Assembly: GCA_937950325.1 (NCBI GenBank)
Contig: CALFDJ010000008.1
Span: forward strand, 86,110-150,109
Direction: 5' to 3'
Length of the DNA stretch: 64,000 nucleotides
Source: an uncultured Collinsella sp.
GTDB lineage: Bacteria > Actinomycetota > Coriobacteriia > Coriobacteriales > Coriobacteriaceae
The notes under the pieces are model-generated. The model saw nothing but the letters and a program-made list of their open reading frames with translations, made no database searches and was not told where the DNA came from. Shown piece by piece: positions 42,193 to 50,436 of the stretch (the first letter of the stretch is position 1; each line of letters begins with the position of its first letter). The position numbers and the translations under genes are program-made.

Positions 42193-42849
42193 CTATTTAC
42201 CACCTTTCATAGCCGGAATTCGGCCAACAACGGGAATGCCCAGGAGCTCTTCTGCCTCTTCGGCACCGCGGATGCGGGTGTTGAGCATGTCTGCCAAAAC
42301 GACATAGGCAACTGCGATAAAGATGCCCGCGAGGAACGCGACAGCAACGTACAGCATACGCTTGGGACCGCTGGGGGCTTCGGGGGTCTTAGCCTCGTCG
42401 ATAACGTTGATGCTCTGGGCAGCGCCGACGTTCTGAGCGACCGTACTCACCGAGCTGGCCATGGCCTTTGCGACCTTAGCCGTCTCCTTGGCATCGGTGC
42501 CGGTAACCGAAAGCGTAATGACACGCGTGGTGGTCTCGGAGGAAACAGACACCTTGTAGTCATCCAGGTCAGCAAGGCCCAGCTCATTGGCAGCACCGCT
42601 CTTAACGCTATCGCTATCCAGCAGCGTGGCGATATCGTTGGAAAGCATCTGACTCGCCGAGAGATCGTTGTAGCTCATCTGACCGCTATCGTCGGTCTTG
42701 GCGAGAATGTACATGCTCGTCGTCGCGGTATAGGTGTTGTCCATCGCAACGAAGGACACGATGCCCATGGCGATCGCGCAGACCACCGGAAGGGTGATGA
42801 CCAGCTTAAGGTGCTTCTTCAGCAGCTGGAACAGTTCGAGAAGGGTCAT
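42193..42849 (-). CDS. Wzz/CpsC-type chain-length determinant
   Basis: A 218-residue membrane adaptor for the BY-kinase. Helix 1 (about 17-36) and helix 2 (about 165-190) flank an extracellular domain, with the Pro-rich APSGPKR just before helix 2 as in this family. A short cytosolic tail follows and should activate CpsD. It is first in the operon; AAAGGCA precedes the ATG. A promoter is expected in 42850-42990. Confidence 0.9.
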   Translation of the reverse strand: MTLLELFQLLKKHLKLVITLPVVCAIAMGIVSFVAMDNTYTATTSMYILAKTDDSGQMSYNDLSASQMLSNDIATLLDSDSVKSGAANELGLADLDDYKVSVSSETTTRVITLSVTGTDAKETAKVAKAMASSVSTVAQNVGAAQSINVIDEAKTPEAPSGPKRMLYVAVAFLAGIFIAVAYVVLADMLNTRIRGAEEAEELLGIPVVGRIPAMKGGK

Positions 42850-42990
42850 GCAGCTTGCCTTTCATTTCCCCAGTTCGGATTGACAAAACTGTCCGTATGT
42901 TATCGCATCTTTTTACCGAGACCAAACTCTATACATAAGAAACAGGCTCTCCTGTAAAAATGTCGGAAGCAATCGTAAAATTGCACAACA

Positions 42991-43019
42991 ACGCCGCACC
43001 CGAAAGTCAAATGCGGCGT
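42991..43019 (-). terminator. Hairpin after the PhoR-like kinase gene
   Basis: ACGCCGCA pairs with TGCGGCGT across a 13-base loop, 26 bases after the kinase stop. The T tract is weak (TTGTTGTG). Confidence 0.55.
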
Positions 43020-43044
43020 CTGCATCAATATCTATGTTGTATCG

Positions 43045-44469
43045 CTATGCGAATGGCTCGTCCTGCCGTATGGGAAACGTCACCGTAATGGTGGTTCCCA
43101 CGCCCAACTCGCTCGACAGATCGAGCGTGGCGTGATGATACAGGGCCGCATGCTTGACAATTGCAAGCCCCAGACCGGTTCCGCCGCGCGCCTTGGACCT
43201 ACTCTTGTCCACGCGATAGAACCGCTCAAATACCTTGCCCTGTTCTTCAGGCGCGATACCGATTCCCGTGTCGGCGACCGCAAGGAACGGATGGCCTTCG
43301 TCGTTGGTGCCGCACTGCAGCGTAACCGCACCGCCGGGTCGATTGTAGCGGATGGCGTTGCTCGCCAGATTATAGATGAGCTCGTCAATCAAGCGCGACA
43401 CGCCTTCGATGACCACAGGCTTGGTCTCATGACTTATCGTCACATTCGCCTGACGGGCGACCTGTTCAAGACGCTGCTCAACCGCGTAGATGGCACGCGA
43501 GAGCTCAATAGGCTCCGTGGAACCAATGGGCACCGCCTCGCCCTCAGTTGCACGCTCGGCCTCGTCCAAGTTAGACAGCGTAAGGATATCGTTGACAAGC
43601 GCTGCCAAGCGGCCCGCCTCACGATAGATGCGACCGCCAAAGTTGCGCAGGTCGCCCTCGCCCTCGACCATGCCGTTTGCGATGAGCTCGGCATAGCCCG
43701 AAATCGCCGTAAGCGGCGTCTTGAGCTCATGGGTGATATTCGCCGTGAACTCGCGGCGCATACGGTCGTTGTCCGCCAGCACCGCCATTTGGCGCTTGAG
43801 CTCCTGGCGCTGCGACTCAATACGCTCAAGCATGGGGACCATCTCGGCATAGGCGTGCTCATAGCTACGGCGTGGGTGGTCCAAATCCACCTCTTGCAAA
43901 GGCGCGATGATGGCACGGGACTCGCGGCGCGCCATAAAAAACGAGAGTACCGCACCCGCTGCTGCGATAAGCAGCATCGGCGCCACCATCGACAGCAAAA
44001 TCGCCGCAACGCCAGGCTGGGCCTGCGCCAAGCGGACAACCTGGCCGTTATCAAGGGCGACGGCGCGATACAGCATAATCTCGTCGAGCGTAGAGCTTGC
44101 GCGCTCCGCGGAACCCGAACCACTCTCAAAGGCCTCGATGACCTCGGGGCGATCGCCATGGTTGGGCAGTGTGGAAGGCGACGCCTCGTTGTCGTAGGCA
44201 ACCGATCCATCCTTGTTAATCAGCGTGATGCGCAAGTCCTCTCGATCGAGGCTACGCAAGAACGGGATGGGCTCCTGCTGCTCGTCGAGGGCGGCAGCAA
44301 TGAGCTCGGTTTCCTGCGCCAGATTGGCACTCGTGGCATCCGCCAAGGTGTTTTGCACAAAGAACGCACCCAGCACCGTAAACGCCACGATAACCGCCAT
44401 GGCGCAGACAAAGATCGTCACAAAAACGCGGTGCGACAGCGTATGTTTTCCCTGGGGGGCGAAGACCAC
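43045..44469 (-). CDS. Sensor histidine kinase, PhoR-like
   Basis: A 474-residue membrane kinase. Helix 1 (about 14-38), an extracytoplasmic domain (about 40-155), helix 2 (about 158-180), an HAMP-like linker, then HisKA with FTANITHELKTPL and a HATPase_c domain (NLASNAIRYN, VADTGIGIAPE, GGTGLGLAIVKH). The GTG start lies 3 bases after the response-regulator stop and uses GGAG inside that gene. With pstB two genes upstream, sensing of phosphate status is the likely role. Confidence 0.9.
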   Translation of the reverse strand: MVFAPQGKHTLSHRVFVTIFVCAMAVIVAFTVLGAFFVQNTLADATSANLAQETELIAAALDEQQEPIPFLRSLDREDLRITLINKDGSVAYDNEASPSTLPNHGDRPEVIEAFESGSGSAERASSTLDEIMLYRAVALDNGQVVRLAQAQPGVAAILLSMVAPMLLIAAAGAVLSFFMARRESRAIIAPLQEVDLDHPRRSYEHAYAEMVPMLERIESQRQELKRQMAVLADNDRMRREFTANITHELKTPLTAISGYAELIANGMVEGEGDLRNFGGRIYREAGRLAALVNDILTLSNLDEAERATEGEAVPIGSTEPIELSRAIYAVEQRLEQVARQANVTISHETKPVVIEGVSRLIDELIYNLASNAIRYNRPGGAVTLQCGTNDEGHPFLAVADTGIGIAPEEQGKVFERFYRVDKSRSKARGGTGLGLAIVKHAALYHHATLDLSSELGVGTTITVTFPIRQDEPFA

Positions 44470-44472
44470 GGG

Positions 44473-45201
44473 TTACTCCTCCGATGCGGTGGCCGCGGTG
44501 TCGTCACCTTCGGCACCATCACCGGCAGAAGGCTCGGCCAAGCGGTAGCCCACGCCGCGCACGGTCTCGATGGCGCTGGCATGCTCGCCCAGTTTTTGGC
44601 GAAGCGTCTGCACGTGCACGTCAACGGTGCGCGAACCGCCGTCGAAGTCCCAGCCCCACACGCTCTGCAGCAACGACTCGCGGGTAAAAACCACGCCGGG
44701 CTTGCGCATGAGGTACTCGAGCAGGTCGAACTCGCGCAGGGTGAGCTTAAGCGGCTCGCCGGCAACGGTCACCTCGCGATGGCTGGGCGAGAGCACGATG
44801 TCGCCCACGCTGAGCACATCGCTCGCCTGCTTGACCATGCCGCCGCGACGCAGCAGTGCGCGGCAGCGGCTCGCAAGCTCCATGAGCGAAAACGGCTTAG
44901 TCAGGTAATCGTCGGCACCGCCATCGAGCGCCATCACCTTGTCGAGCTCGGTATCCTTGGCGGTAAGCATCATGATGGGCACCGTCGCCGTCAGGCGATC
45001 GGCACGCAGTCGACGCATAATCGCCAAGCCATCGGTATCGGGCAGCATGATGTCGAGCAGGACGGCATCGGGTACCCGTCGCGCCACGGCAGCCTTAAAC
45101 TCACCGTCGCACGAAAAGCCTTCGGCCTCAATCCCCTGCTTGCGCAGTGCATAGACCGTCAAATCCCTGATGTTGTCATCGTCCTCGACGTAATAGATCA
45201 T
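44473..45201 (-). CDS. Response regulator, PhoB/OmpR type
   Basis: A 242-residue regulator. The receiver domain has Asp7-Asp9, phosphorylatable Asp50 in LLDIMLPDTDG and Lys in TKPF. The winged-helix domain (about 130-225) ends in RGVGYRLAEP. The C-terminal 17 residues are acidic and low complexity. The start MIYYVEDDD is preferred over the frame to 45225. It forms an operon with the downstream kinase and the upstream pstB. Confidence 0.92.
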   Translation of the reverse strand: MIYYVEDDDNIRDLTVYALRKQGIEAEGFSCDGEFKAAVARRVPDAVLLDIMLPDTDGLAIMRRLRADRLTATVPIMMLTAKDTELDKVMALDGGADDYLTKPFSLMELASRCRALLRRGGMVKQASDVLSVGDIVLSPSHREVTVAGEPLKLTLREFDLLEYLMRKPGVVFTRESLLQSVWGWDFDGGSRTVDVHVQTLRQKLGEHASAIETVRGVGYRLAEPSAGDGAEGDDTAATASEE

Positions 45202-45265
45202 GTTGAACCCCTTTGCGGCCGGCATGACCGCATCTTAACCCTAAAGGTACCTTTACTAGATGGTA

Positions 45266-46141
45266 TCAGCCAAAACGCCCCGTCAAATAATCCGCCGTGC
45301 GCGGATCGGTCGGATTCTTGAAGAGTTGCGCGGTGGGCGCGTGCTCCACCAGCTCACCCAGCAAAAAGAATGCGACCGAATCGGAGATACGCGCCGCCTG
45401 CTGCATATTGTGCGTAACGACCACGAGCGTGCAGGTCTCTTTGAGCTCGCAGGCCAGCTGCTCCACCACCAACGTCGACACAGGGTCGAGTGCCGAGGTC
45501 GGCTCGTCCATCAGCAGAATGTCGGGCTGCACGGCAAGTGCGCGGGCGATGCACAGGCGCTGCTGCTGTCCACCCGAAAGACCCAGGCCCGACTCTTTGA
45601 GCTTGTCCTTGACCTCGTCCCACAGGGCGGCGCGTCGCAGGGAGTCTTCGACCAGCTCGTCGAGCACGACGCGATCGCGCACACCCATACCGCGCGGACC
45701 ATACGCGACGTTGTCGTAGATGCTCATGGGAAACGGGTTGGGGCGCTGGAACACCATGCCCACGCGCTGGCGAAGGCGGCAGATGTCGTAGTCGCCCAGG
45801 ATATCTTGACCATCGAGCGCAATCTTGCCCTCGATTCGGCAGTCCTTGATGCCGTCGTTCATGCGGTTAAAGCAGCGCAGCAACGTGGACTTTCCGCAGC
45901 CCGAAGGCCCGATGAACGAGGTAATCTGCTTGTCGCGGATCTTGATATTCACGTCCTTGAGCGCATGGTGGTCGCCATAGAACAGGTCGAGGCCCTCAAC
46001 ATCGATGCGCGTCGGCGAGGCGGCAAGATCCTCTGCCGTGGGGCGAGTCGCATCCCCAACCTCGCGCTCGTGCGCGGCCTCGGCCTGCGCTTTCATGAGT
46101 TCTTCAAGCTCCGTGGGCTCCACAGCCGCAGCAGCCGTCAT
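45266..46141 (-). CDS. pstB: Phosphate ABC transporter ATPase PstB
   Basis: A 291-residue ABC ATPase. Walker A is GPSGCGKST, the signature is LSGGQQQR, Walker B is ILLMDEPTSALD, and GMVFQRPNPFPMSIYDNVAYGPR is diagnostic of PstB. The N-terminus carries about 45 extra acidic residues before the ABC domain. The expected pstSCA and phoU genes are absent on both sides; a kinase gene precedes it. It likely pairs with permease genes elsewhere, with the phoBR-like genes downstream. Confidence 0.9.
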   Translation of the reverse strand: MTAAAAVEPTELEELMKAQAEAAHEREVGDATRPTAEDLAASPTRIDVEGLDLFYGDHHALKDVNIKIRDKQITSFIGPSGCGKSTLLRCFNRMNDGIKDCRIEGKIALDGQDILGDYDICRLRQRVGMVFQRPNPFPMSIYDNVAYGPRGMGVRDRVVLDELVEDSLRRAALWDEVKDKLKESGLGLSGGQQQRLCIARALAVQPDILLMDEPTSALDPVSTLVVEQLACELKETCTLVVVTHNMQQAARISDSVAFFLLGELVEHAPTAQLFKNPTDPRTADYLTGRFG

Positions 46142-46244
46142 ACCGCATACCTCCACATCGATATCAATTCAGCAGTATCGATAGTAGGAATCGCGGCTCA
46201 TATGCACGTGAGCGCATTGTCAAGTGTTTGTAAGGGCACACTGG

Positions 46245-47483
46245 CTATGCGGCGGGCAGCTCGATGGTGAATATCGTGTGTTCGGGCGTCGATTCACATG
46301 CAACGGTACCGCCGTGCGCGCATACGATCTCCTTGGCGATGGCAAGCCCCAGTCCAGCGCCGCCGCGATTGGTCGCACGCGCCGCATCCAGGCGATAGAA
46401 CTTCTCAAAGATCACCTTGAGCTTTGCCTCAGGGATGGGATCGCCCTGATTGATAAAGCGCACGCGCACGCCACCGCCGTCCCGGCGTCTGGCCTCGATC
46501 GTGATGGTCGAGCCCTCATAGCTATAGGCAATAGCGTTTTTCATGATGTTGTTGAACACGCGAGCCATTTTGTCGCCATCCACGAGCACCGTCAGGTCCT
46601 CGCGAATATCAACTTGGACTTCCTTATGCTGCTCGTTGAGGATGGGATAGAACTCGTCAGCCACCTGAGCCAGCAGCAACCCCAGATCAACATAGCCGCG
46701 CGTGAGCACGATATCGTGGAAGTCAAAGCGCGTGATATCGAAGAACTCTTCGATGAGCGTATCGAGCCGGTGCGCCTTGTCGAGCGCCACGCCCGTAAAG
46801 TGCGCACGTTGCTCAACCGGCAGCTCGGGAGCCTCTTGCAGCAGCGAAAGATAGCCCACCACACTGGCAAGCGGGGTGCGTAGGTCATGTGCCAAGTACG
46901 TGACCAAATCGTCCTTGCGATGCGACTCGTCACGCAGAGCTTGCTGCACCTTGCGCTCACGGTCACGTACGCGGTTAAGGGCGCCCTCGACCTCCAAGAA
47001 GTCGCCGTCGATGTTATCCCAGGTGTCGGGGTGATCGATCAGGCGATCTTGAATACGAGCGGCCAGCACACAATCGGCATGCTGCTCGCCCTGCTCGTAG
47101 CCCTGGTAGTACAGGGCGCGGCCACACAAGAACAGCACGCACGCGGCAAGCGCCAGCACAAAGCCAAGCATGTTGAATACAAAGCCGGCATCGAACAGCA
47201 CCGGCCCTTCGATGCCGCCGAGCGCCATGGCGCCAATCGCCAACGTCATGGCCCACGCGGCGCCGCCAATCACCATGCAGCGGCGCACGATCTCAAATCG
47301 ATCGATCAGCAAAAAGCCGACAAGCAGCACCGCCAAGATTCCGACGATGTTGTCGATGCCAATCAGCAGCAGGCTCAGCAAAAAGAGCAGCACCGTTGCA
47401 AGCGCGCGGTTGTCGACGACCGACCTCACGTATTCAAAGAGCCGATCGGGCACCTCGAACGCTTGCCTATCGTCTTTTGTCAT
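46245..47483 (-). CDS. Sensor histidine kinase, VanS-like
   Basis: A 412-residue kinase. Four hydrophobic segments lie between about 30 and 140 with little extracellular domain. A coiled linker leads to HisKA with VTYLAHDLRTPLASVVGYL and a HATPase_c domain (FNNIMKNAIAYSYEG, GGAGLGLAIAKEI). The layout resembles VanS/intramembrane-sensing kinases of Gram-positives. The start MTKDDRQAF replaces a longer frame reaching into the regulator gene. It follows the regulator by 26 bases. Confidence 0.88.
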   Translation of the reverse strand: MTKDDRQAFEVPDRLFEYVRSVVDNRALATVLLFLLSLLLIGIDNIVGILAVLLVGFLLIDRFEIVRRCMVIGGAAWAMTLAIGAMALGGIEGPVLFDAGFVFNMLGFVLALAACVLFLCGRALYYQGYEQGEQHADCVLAARIQDRLIDHPDTWDNIDGDFLEVEGALNRVRDRERKVQQALRDESHRKDDLVTYLAHDLRTPLASVVGYLSLLQEAPELPVEQRAHFTGVALDKAHRLDTLIEEFFDITRFDFHDIVLTRGYVDLGLLLAQVADEFYPILNEQHKEVQVDIREDLTVLVDGDKMARVFNNIMKNAIAYSYEGSTITIEARRRDGGGVRVRFINQGDPIPEAKLKVIFEKFYRLDAARATNRGGAGLGLAIAKEIVCAHGGTVACESTPEHTIFTIELPAA

Positions 47484-47509
47484 ATCAAGATCCTCACAAG
47501 CGAAAAGCG

Positions 47510-48205
47510 TTATTCGGTGATGTAGCCGACGCCCCAGACGTTTTTGATAAAGCGTGGCTTTTGTGCGTCGTCGCCGATCTTTTCGCGCAAGTGGCGAATG
47601 TGCACCATCACCGTATTGTTGGAGCCGGGCATAAAATCCTCGTTCCACACCGCACGGAACAGGTCCTCCACGGCCACCACGCTGCCGCGATGCTCGACCA
47701 GATACAGCAAGATTGAATACTCGGTGGGTGTGAGGCGTACCGGTGCACCGTCCACCGTCACGGAACGAGCGTCGCGGTTGATCTCCAAGCCGTCGAGCTG
47801 AATGGTCGGCGACTCGGCCGCCTGTGCACGGCTACCGTAGCTGGTGTAGCGGCGAAGCTGAGCGTGCACGCGCGCGATGAGCTCCAGCGGACGGAACGGC
47901 TTAACCACGTAATCGTCCGCGCCAAGCGAAAGGCCCCCGATCTTGTCTTGCTGGGCATCGCGCGCCGTCAGCATGATCACGGGATAGGTATGGCTGGAAC
48001 GGATCGTACGCAGCAGCTCAAACCCATCGATATCGGGCAGCATGACATCCAGCAGCGCCAAATCAAACTCCTGCTCCAAAATCGCCTTGGCAGCATCGGC
48101 CCCGCTATAGGCAATCTGGACATCAAAGCCCTCTTTTGTAAGGTAGATGCCAACCAAGTCGGCGATGGCCTTCTCGTCATCAACTACCAAAATGCGCTCG
48201 TTCAT
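47510..48205 (-). CDS. Response regulator, VanR/OmpR type
   Basis: A 231-residue regulator. The receiver has Asp9-Asp10, Asp53 in LLDVMLPDIDG and KPF near 103. The C-terminal winged helix ends in KNVWGVGYITE, as in VanR-type regulators. It precedes the VanS-like kinase and diverges from a D,D-carboxypeptidase gene, an arrangement suggesting that the pair controls cell-wall cross-link trimming. No vanHAX genes are present, so resistance is not implied. Confidence 0.9.
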   Translation of the reverse strand: MNERILVVDDEKAIADLVGIYLTKEGFDVQIAYSGADAAKAILEQEFDLALLDVMLPDIDGFELLRTIRSSHTYPVIMLTARDAQQDKIGGLSLGADDYVVKPFRPLELIARVHAQLRRYTSYGSRAQAAESPTIQLDGLEINRDARSVTVDGAPVRLTPTEYSILLYLVEHRGSVVAVEDLFRAVWNEDFMPGSNNTVMVHIRHLREKIGDDAQKPRFIKNVWGVGYITE

Positions 48206-48402
48206 GCGTGCTCCTCTCGCGCTCCATTATGCCCGAGGCGACGCACGCCACACACAACAAGCGTGGGTGATTAAGTCGGCCTTAAGCACCCTTGTGCCCG
48301 TTCGGGTGCGGATGTGGGCCACGCGCGCACGCGATGATCGCCGACGCCGGCAAACGATATACTCTAGTTTCAGAAGAGACCATCCCGTCGAAAGCGAAAT
48401 CT

Positions 48403-49743
48403 GTGAAGTCCCTCACCTCTTTTGCAAAGCGCTCAGCCCAGCTTGCCGCCGGCTTTGTCTGCGCTATCGCCCTTGCCGCTGGCGCGCCCACCGTCGCCGG
48501 CGCCCAAGTGCTCACGACCGACAATGTTTGCGGCAAAACCGCCGATGCGCGCGGCATCACGGCCGAAAACCTGCCCGATATCGATGCGACCAATGCCCTC
48601 GTCATGGGCAAAGACGGTACCGTCTACTATGCCCGCGGCGCCGATGAGCAGGTCAAGATTGCCTCGATCACCAAGGTCATGACCGCAATCCTAACCGTCG
48701 AGAATTGCAAGATGGACGAGAAGGTCACGGTGAGCAACGCCGCAGCCACCGTGGGTAATTCGACCGCTGGCTTGCTCGAAGGCGACGAGCTTACCGTGGA
48801 GCAGGCACTGCGCGGCCTGATGATTCCCTCGGGCAACGACGCCGCCATCGTGCTTGCCGAATATGTGGGCAAGAAGATCGACCCTAAGACCAAAGACGCC
48901 GAGGCCACATTTGTGAAGGCCATGAACGAGCGCGCTAAGAAGCTCGGCTGCACCGGTACGCTTTTTGAAAACCCGCATGGTCTGGACTTTGATGAGTGGG
49001 CTGGCAATATGCACTCAACCGCACACGACGTAGCGCTGATGATGCAGGAGGCTATGAAAAACGACACGATCTGCGAGGTCGTAGCGAGCGAGGATTCCTG
49101 GATCGAAGTCACGGGCGCCGACGGCACCGACCATTCGCATTCCATGGACACGCATAACTATTTGCTGGGCCAAGATGGCAACATCGGCGGCAAGACCGGC
49201 ACCACCGACGACGCGGGCTATTGCTTTACGAGCGCCTACAACCGCGACGGCGACGAGATCTACACCGTCGTTTTGAACTCCACCACCACCGACCAGCGCT
49301 TTACCGATACCGCAACCCTTGCCAATTGGTACTACGGTCACAAGGTGACGGTCGCAATCGCCAACACGCAGGAAAAGACCGCCAACGGCAACCCGCTTAT
49401 GGCGCGCATTGGCCAAACCGACTGGACGGATAAGACGATCGACGCCACGCTCGCCGATCCTACGGCGCAAGCGACCGTGTTTTCCCTTGCCGGCGAGGTG
49501 ACCGAAAAGGTTAGCTACGACGATCTTTCGGGCACGGTGCATGTTGGCGACAAGGTAGGCAGCGTTACGCTCAAGCAGGACGGCACCGAGGTCGCCGTCA
49601 TGGACCTGGTCGCCGACGAGGAAGGCGCAGGGCCCAATCCCATCGAGTGGCTGCTCGTGAAGCTCGACCGTCTGGGCCGCCGCATCGACAACCGCCCACT
49701 TGCGGCAGAGAGCGAGACCGTCGCCAAGGCTCCTGAGGTGTAG
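48403..49743 (+). CDS. D-alanyl-D-alanine carboxypeptidase (PBP5/DacA family)
   Basis: A 446-residue secreted penicillin-binding protein. The signal peptide (about 1-34) ends AGAPTVAGA-Q. The active site is S88-I-T-K91, then SGN at 143-145 and KTG at 264-266, followed by a PBP5-like C-terminal domain and an amphipathic stretch (NPIEWLLVKLDRLGRRI) that could anchor it to the membrane. The GTG start is chosen because the signal peptide begins there; the longer frame to 48292 adds non-secretory sequence. It is divergent from the VanR-like gene. Confidence 0.9.
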   Translation: MKSLTSFAKRSAQLAAGFVCAIALAAGAPTVAGAQVLTTDNVCGKTADARGITAENLPDIDATNALVMGKDGTVYYARGADEQVKIASITKVMTAILTVENCKMDEKVTVSNAAATVGNSTAGLLEGDELTVEQALRGLMIPSGNDAAIVLAEYVGKKIDPKTKDAEATFVKAMNERAKKLGCTGTLFENPHGLDFDEWAGNMHSTAHDVALMMQEAMKNDTICEVVASEDSWIEVTGADGTDHSHSMDTHNYLLGQDGNIGGKTGTTDDAGYCFTSAYNRDGDEIYTVVLNSTTTDQRFTDTATLANWYYGHKVTVAIANTQEKTANGNPLMARIGQTDWTDKTIDATLADPTAQATVFSLAGEVTEKVSYDDLSGTVHVGDKVGSVTLKQDGTEVAVMDLVADEEGAGPNPIEWLLVKLDRLGRRIDNRPLAAESETVAKAPEV

Positions 49744-49805
49744 GGCCAAAGCGTTATCACATCGAACCAAATGAGACGTCCAACGGGGCGCCTCATTTTT
49801 TGAGA

Positions 49806-49994
49806 GTTCGAATCCCCAGCTAACGTGGTTCAACTAAAAAAGGCCCCAAATGGGACCCTTCTTTCAAGTCATACTGGCGGAGAGCTGGGGATGTCCGGGC
49901 ATGCTACGCATGCCCTCCGGCTTCAAAGCCTGGCGGCTTTTCGCCCACGGGCTACAAACGCTTTCGCGTTTGCTTAACGCCCGTGCCCTCTCGG
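49806..49994. repeat. tRNA-associated repeat unit beside tRNA-Ser
   Basis: A 189-base unit. It opens with GTTCGAATCCCCAGC (49806-49820), holds a terminator-like hairpin (about 49838-49862) and a copy of the tRNA-Ser 3' end, ACTGGCGGAGAGCTGGGGAT (49873-49892). Three hairpins follow, the last being the block at 49941-49987 shared with the tRNA-Arg locus. The same series then begins again at 49995 and leads into the true tRNA. It accounts for most of the 693-base gene-poor stretch 49744-50436. Confidence 0.85.
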
Positions 49995-50023
49995 GTTCGA
50001 ATCCCCAGCGTCCTTTCTCGATA

Positions 50024-50054
50024 ATAAAAAAGGGCCCTCGATGGGACCCTTCTT
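50024..50054 (-). terminator. Terminator of tRNA-Ser
   Basis: AAGGGTCC pairs with GGGCCCTT (one G-T pair) around CATCGA and is followed by a TTTTTT tract on the minus strand, 11 bases after the encoded CCA. Confidence 0.8.
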
Positions 50055-50065
50055 TAAAGTTAAAC

Positions 50066-50156
50066 TGGCGGAGAGCTGGGGATTCGAACCCCAGATGCCC
50101 TTTTGGGGCATACTCGCTTAGCAGGCGAGCACCTTCGGCCTCTCGGTCAGCTCTCC
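50066..50156 (-). tRNA. tRNA-Ser (GCT)
   Basis: A 91-base gene including an encoded CCA. Acceptor GGAGAGC/GCTCTCC with discriminator G, D arm, anticodon stem CTCGC/GCGAG with loop CTGCTAA (anticodon GCT), a long variable arm TATGCCCC-AAAA-GGGCATC typical of serine tRNA, and T arm TGGGG-TTCGAAT-CCCCA. It reads AGC and AGT codons. Confidence 0.97.
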
Positions 50157-50250
50157 GTAACAGCCGTTCTATAGTAACCAAACAGCCAAGGATGGGCAAG
50201 GGGGAATTTTGGAGCGATTCCGATTTGCCAGTAGACGTCTCAGTCAATCA

Positions 50251-50390
50251 TCTCAATCTGTAACAGTTACAGGCCGAATCTTCGTCCAGATGTTACAGAT
50301 TTAGACAAACAGTCAGCGCCATCCGCAAATGTCTCAATCTGAAACACCTGCATGCCGTAATCCCCTCTAGATGTTACAGATTGAGACAAA
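50251..50390. repeat. Two 59-base inverted-repeat units downstream of the ATPase gene
   Basis: Copies 50251-50309 and 50332-50390 are the same length and about three-quarters identical. Both begin TCTCAATCTG and end AGATGTTACAGATT...AGACAAA; the ends pair (AATCTGTAACA with TGTTACAGATT), so each is a hairpin. They lie between tRNA-Ser and the stop of the ATPase gene. Confidence 0.8.
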
Positions 50391-50436
50391 GATGCGGGGG
50401 CAACCACAGCGGCGGCGTCGATGCCTCCAGTCTTTA

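Noticed and set aside
47510..49743. Vancomycin resistance cluster
   Set aside because: Only a VanRS-like pair and a housekeeping-type carboxypeptidase are present; vanH, vanA/B ligase and vanX are absent.
49873..50009. A second, degenerate tRNA gene beside tRNA-Ser
   Set aside because: Only the T arm and acceptor 3' side are duplicated; no anticodon or D arm can be folded, and the same arrangement occurs at tRNA-Arg, so it is a repeat unit.
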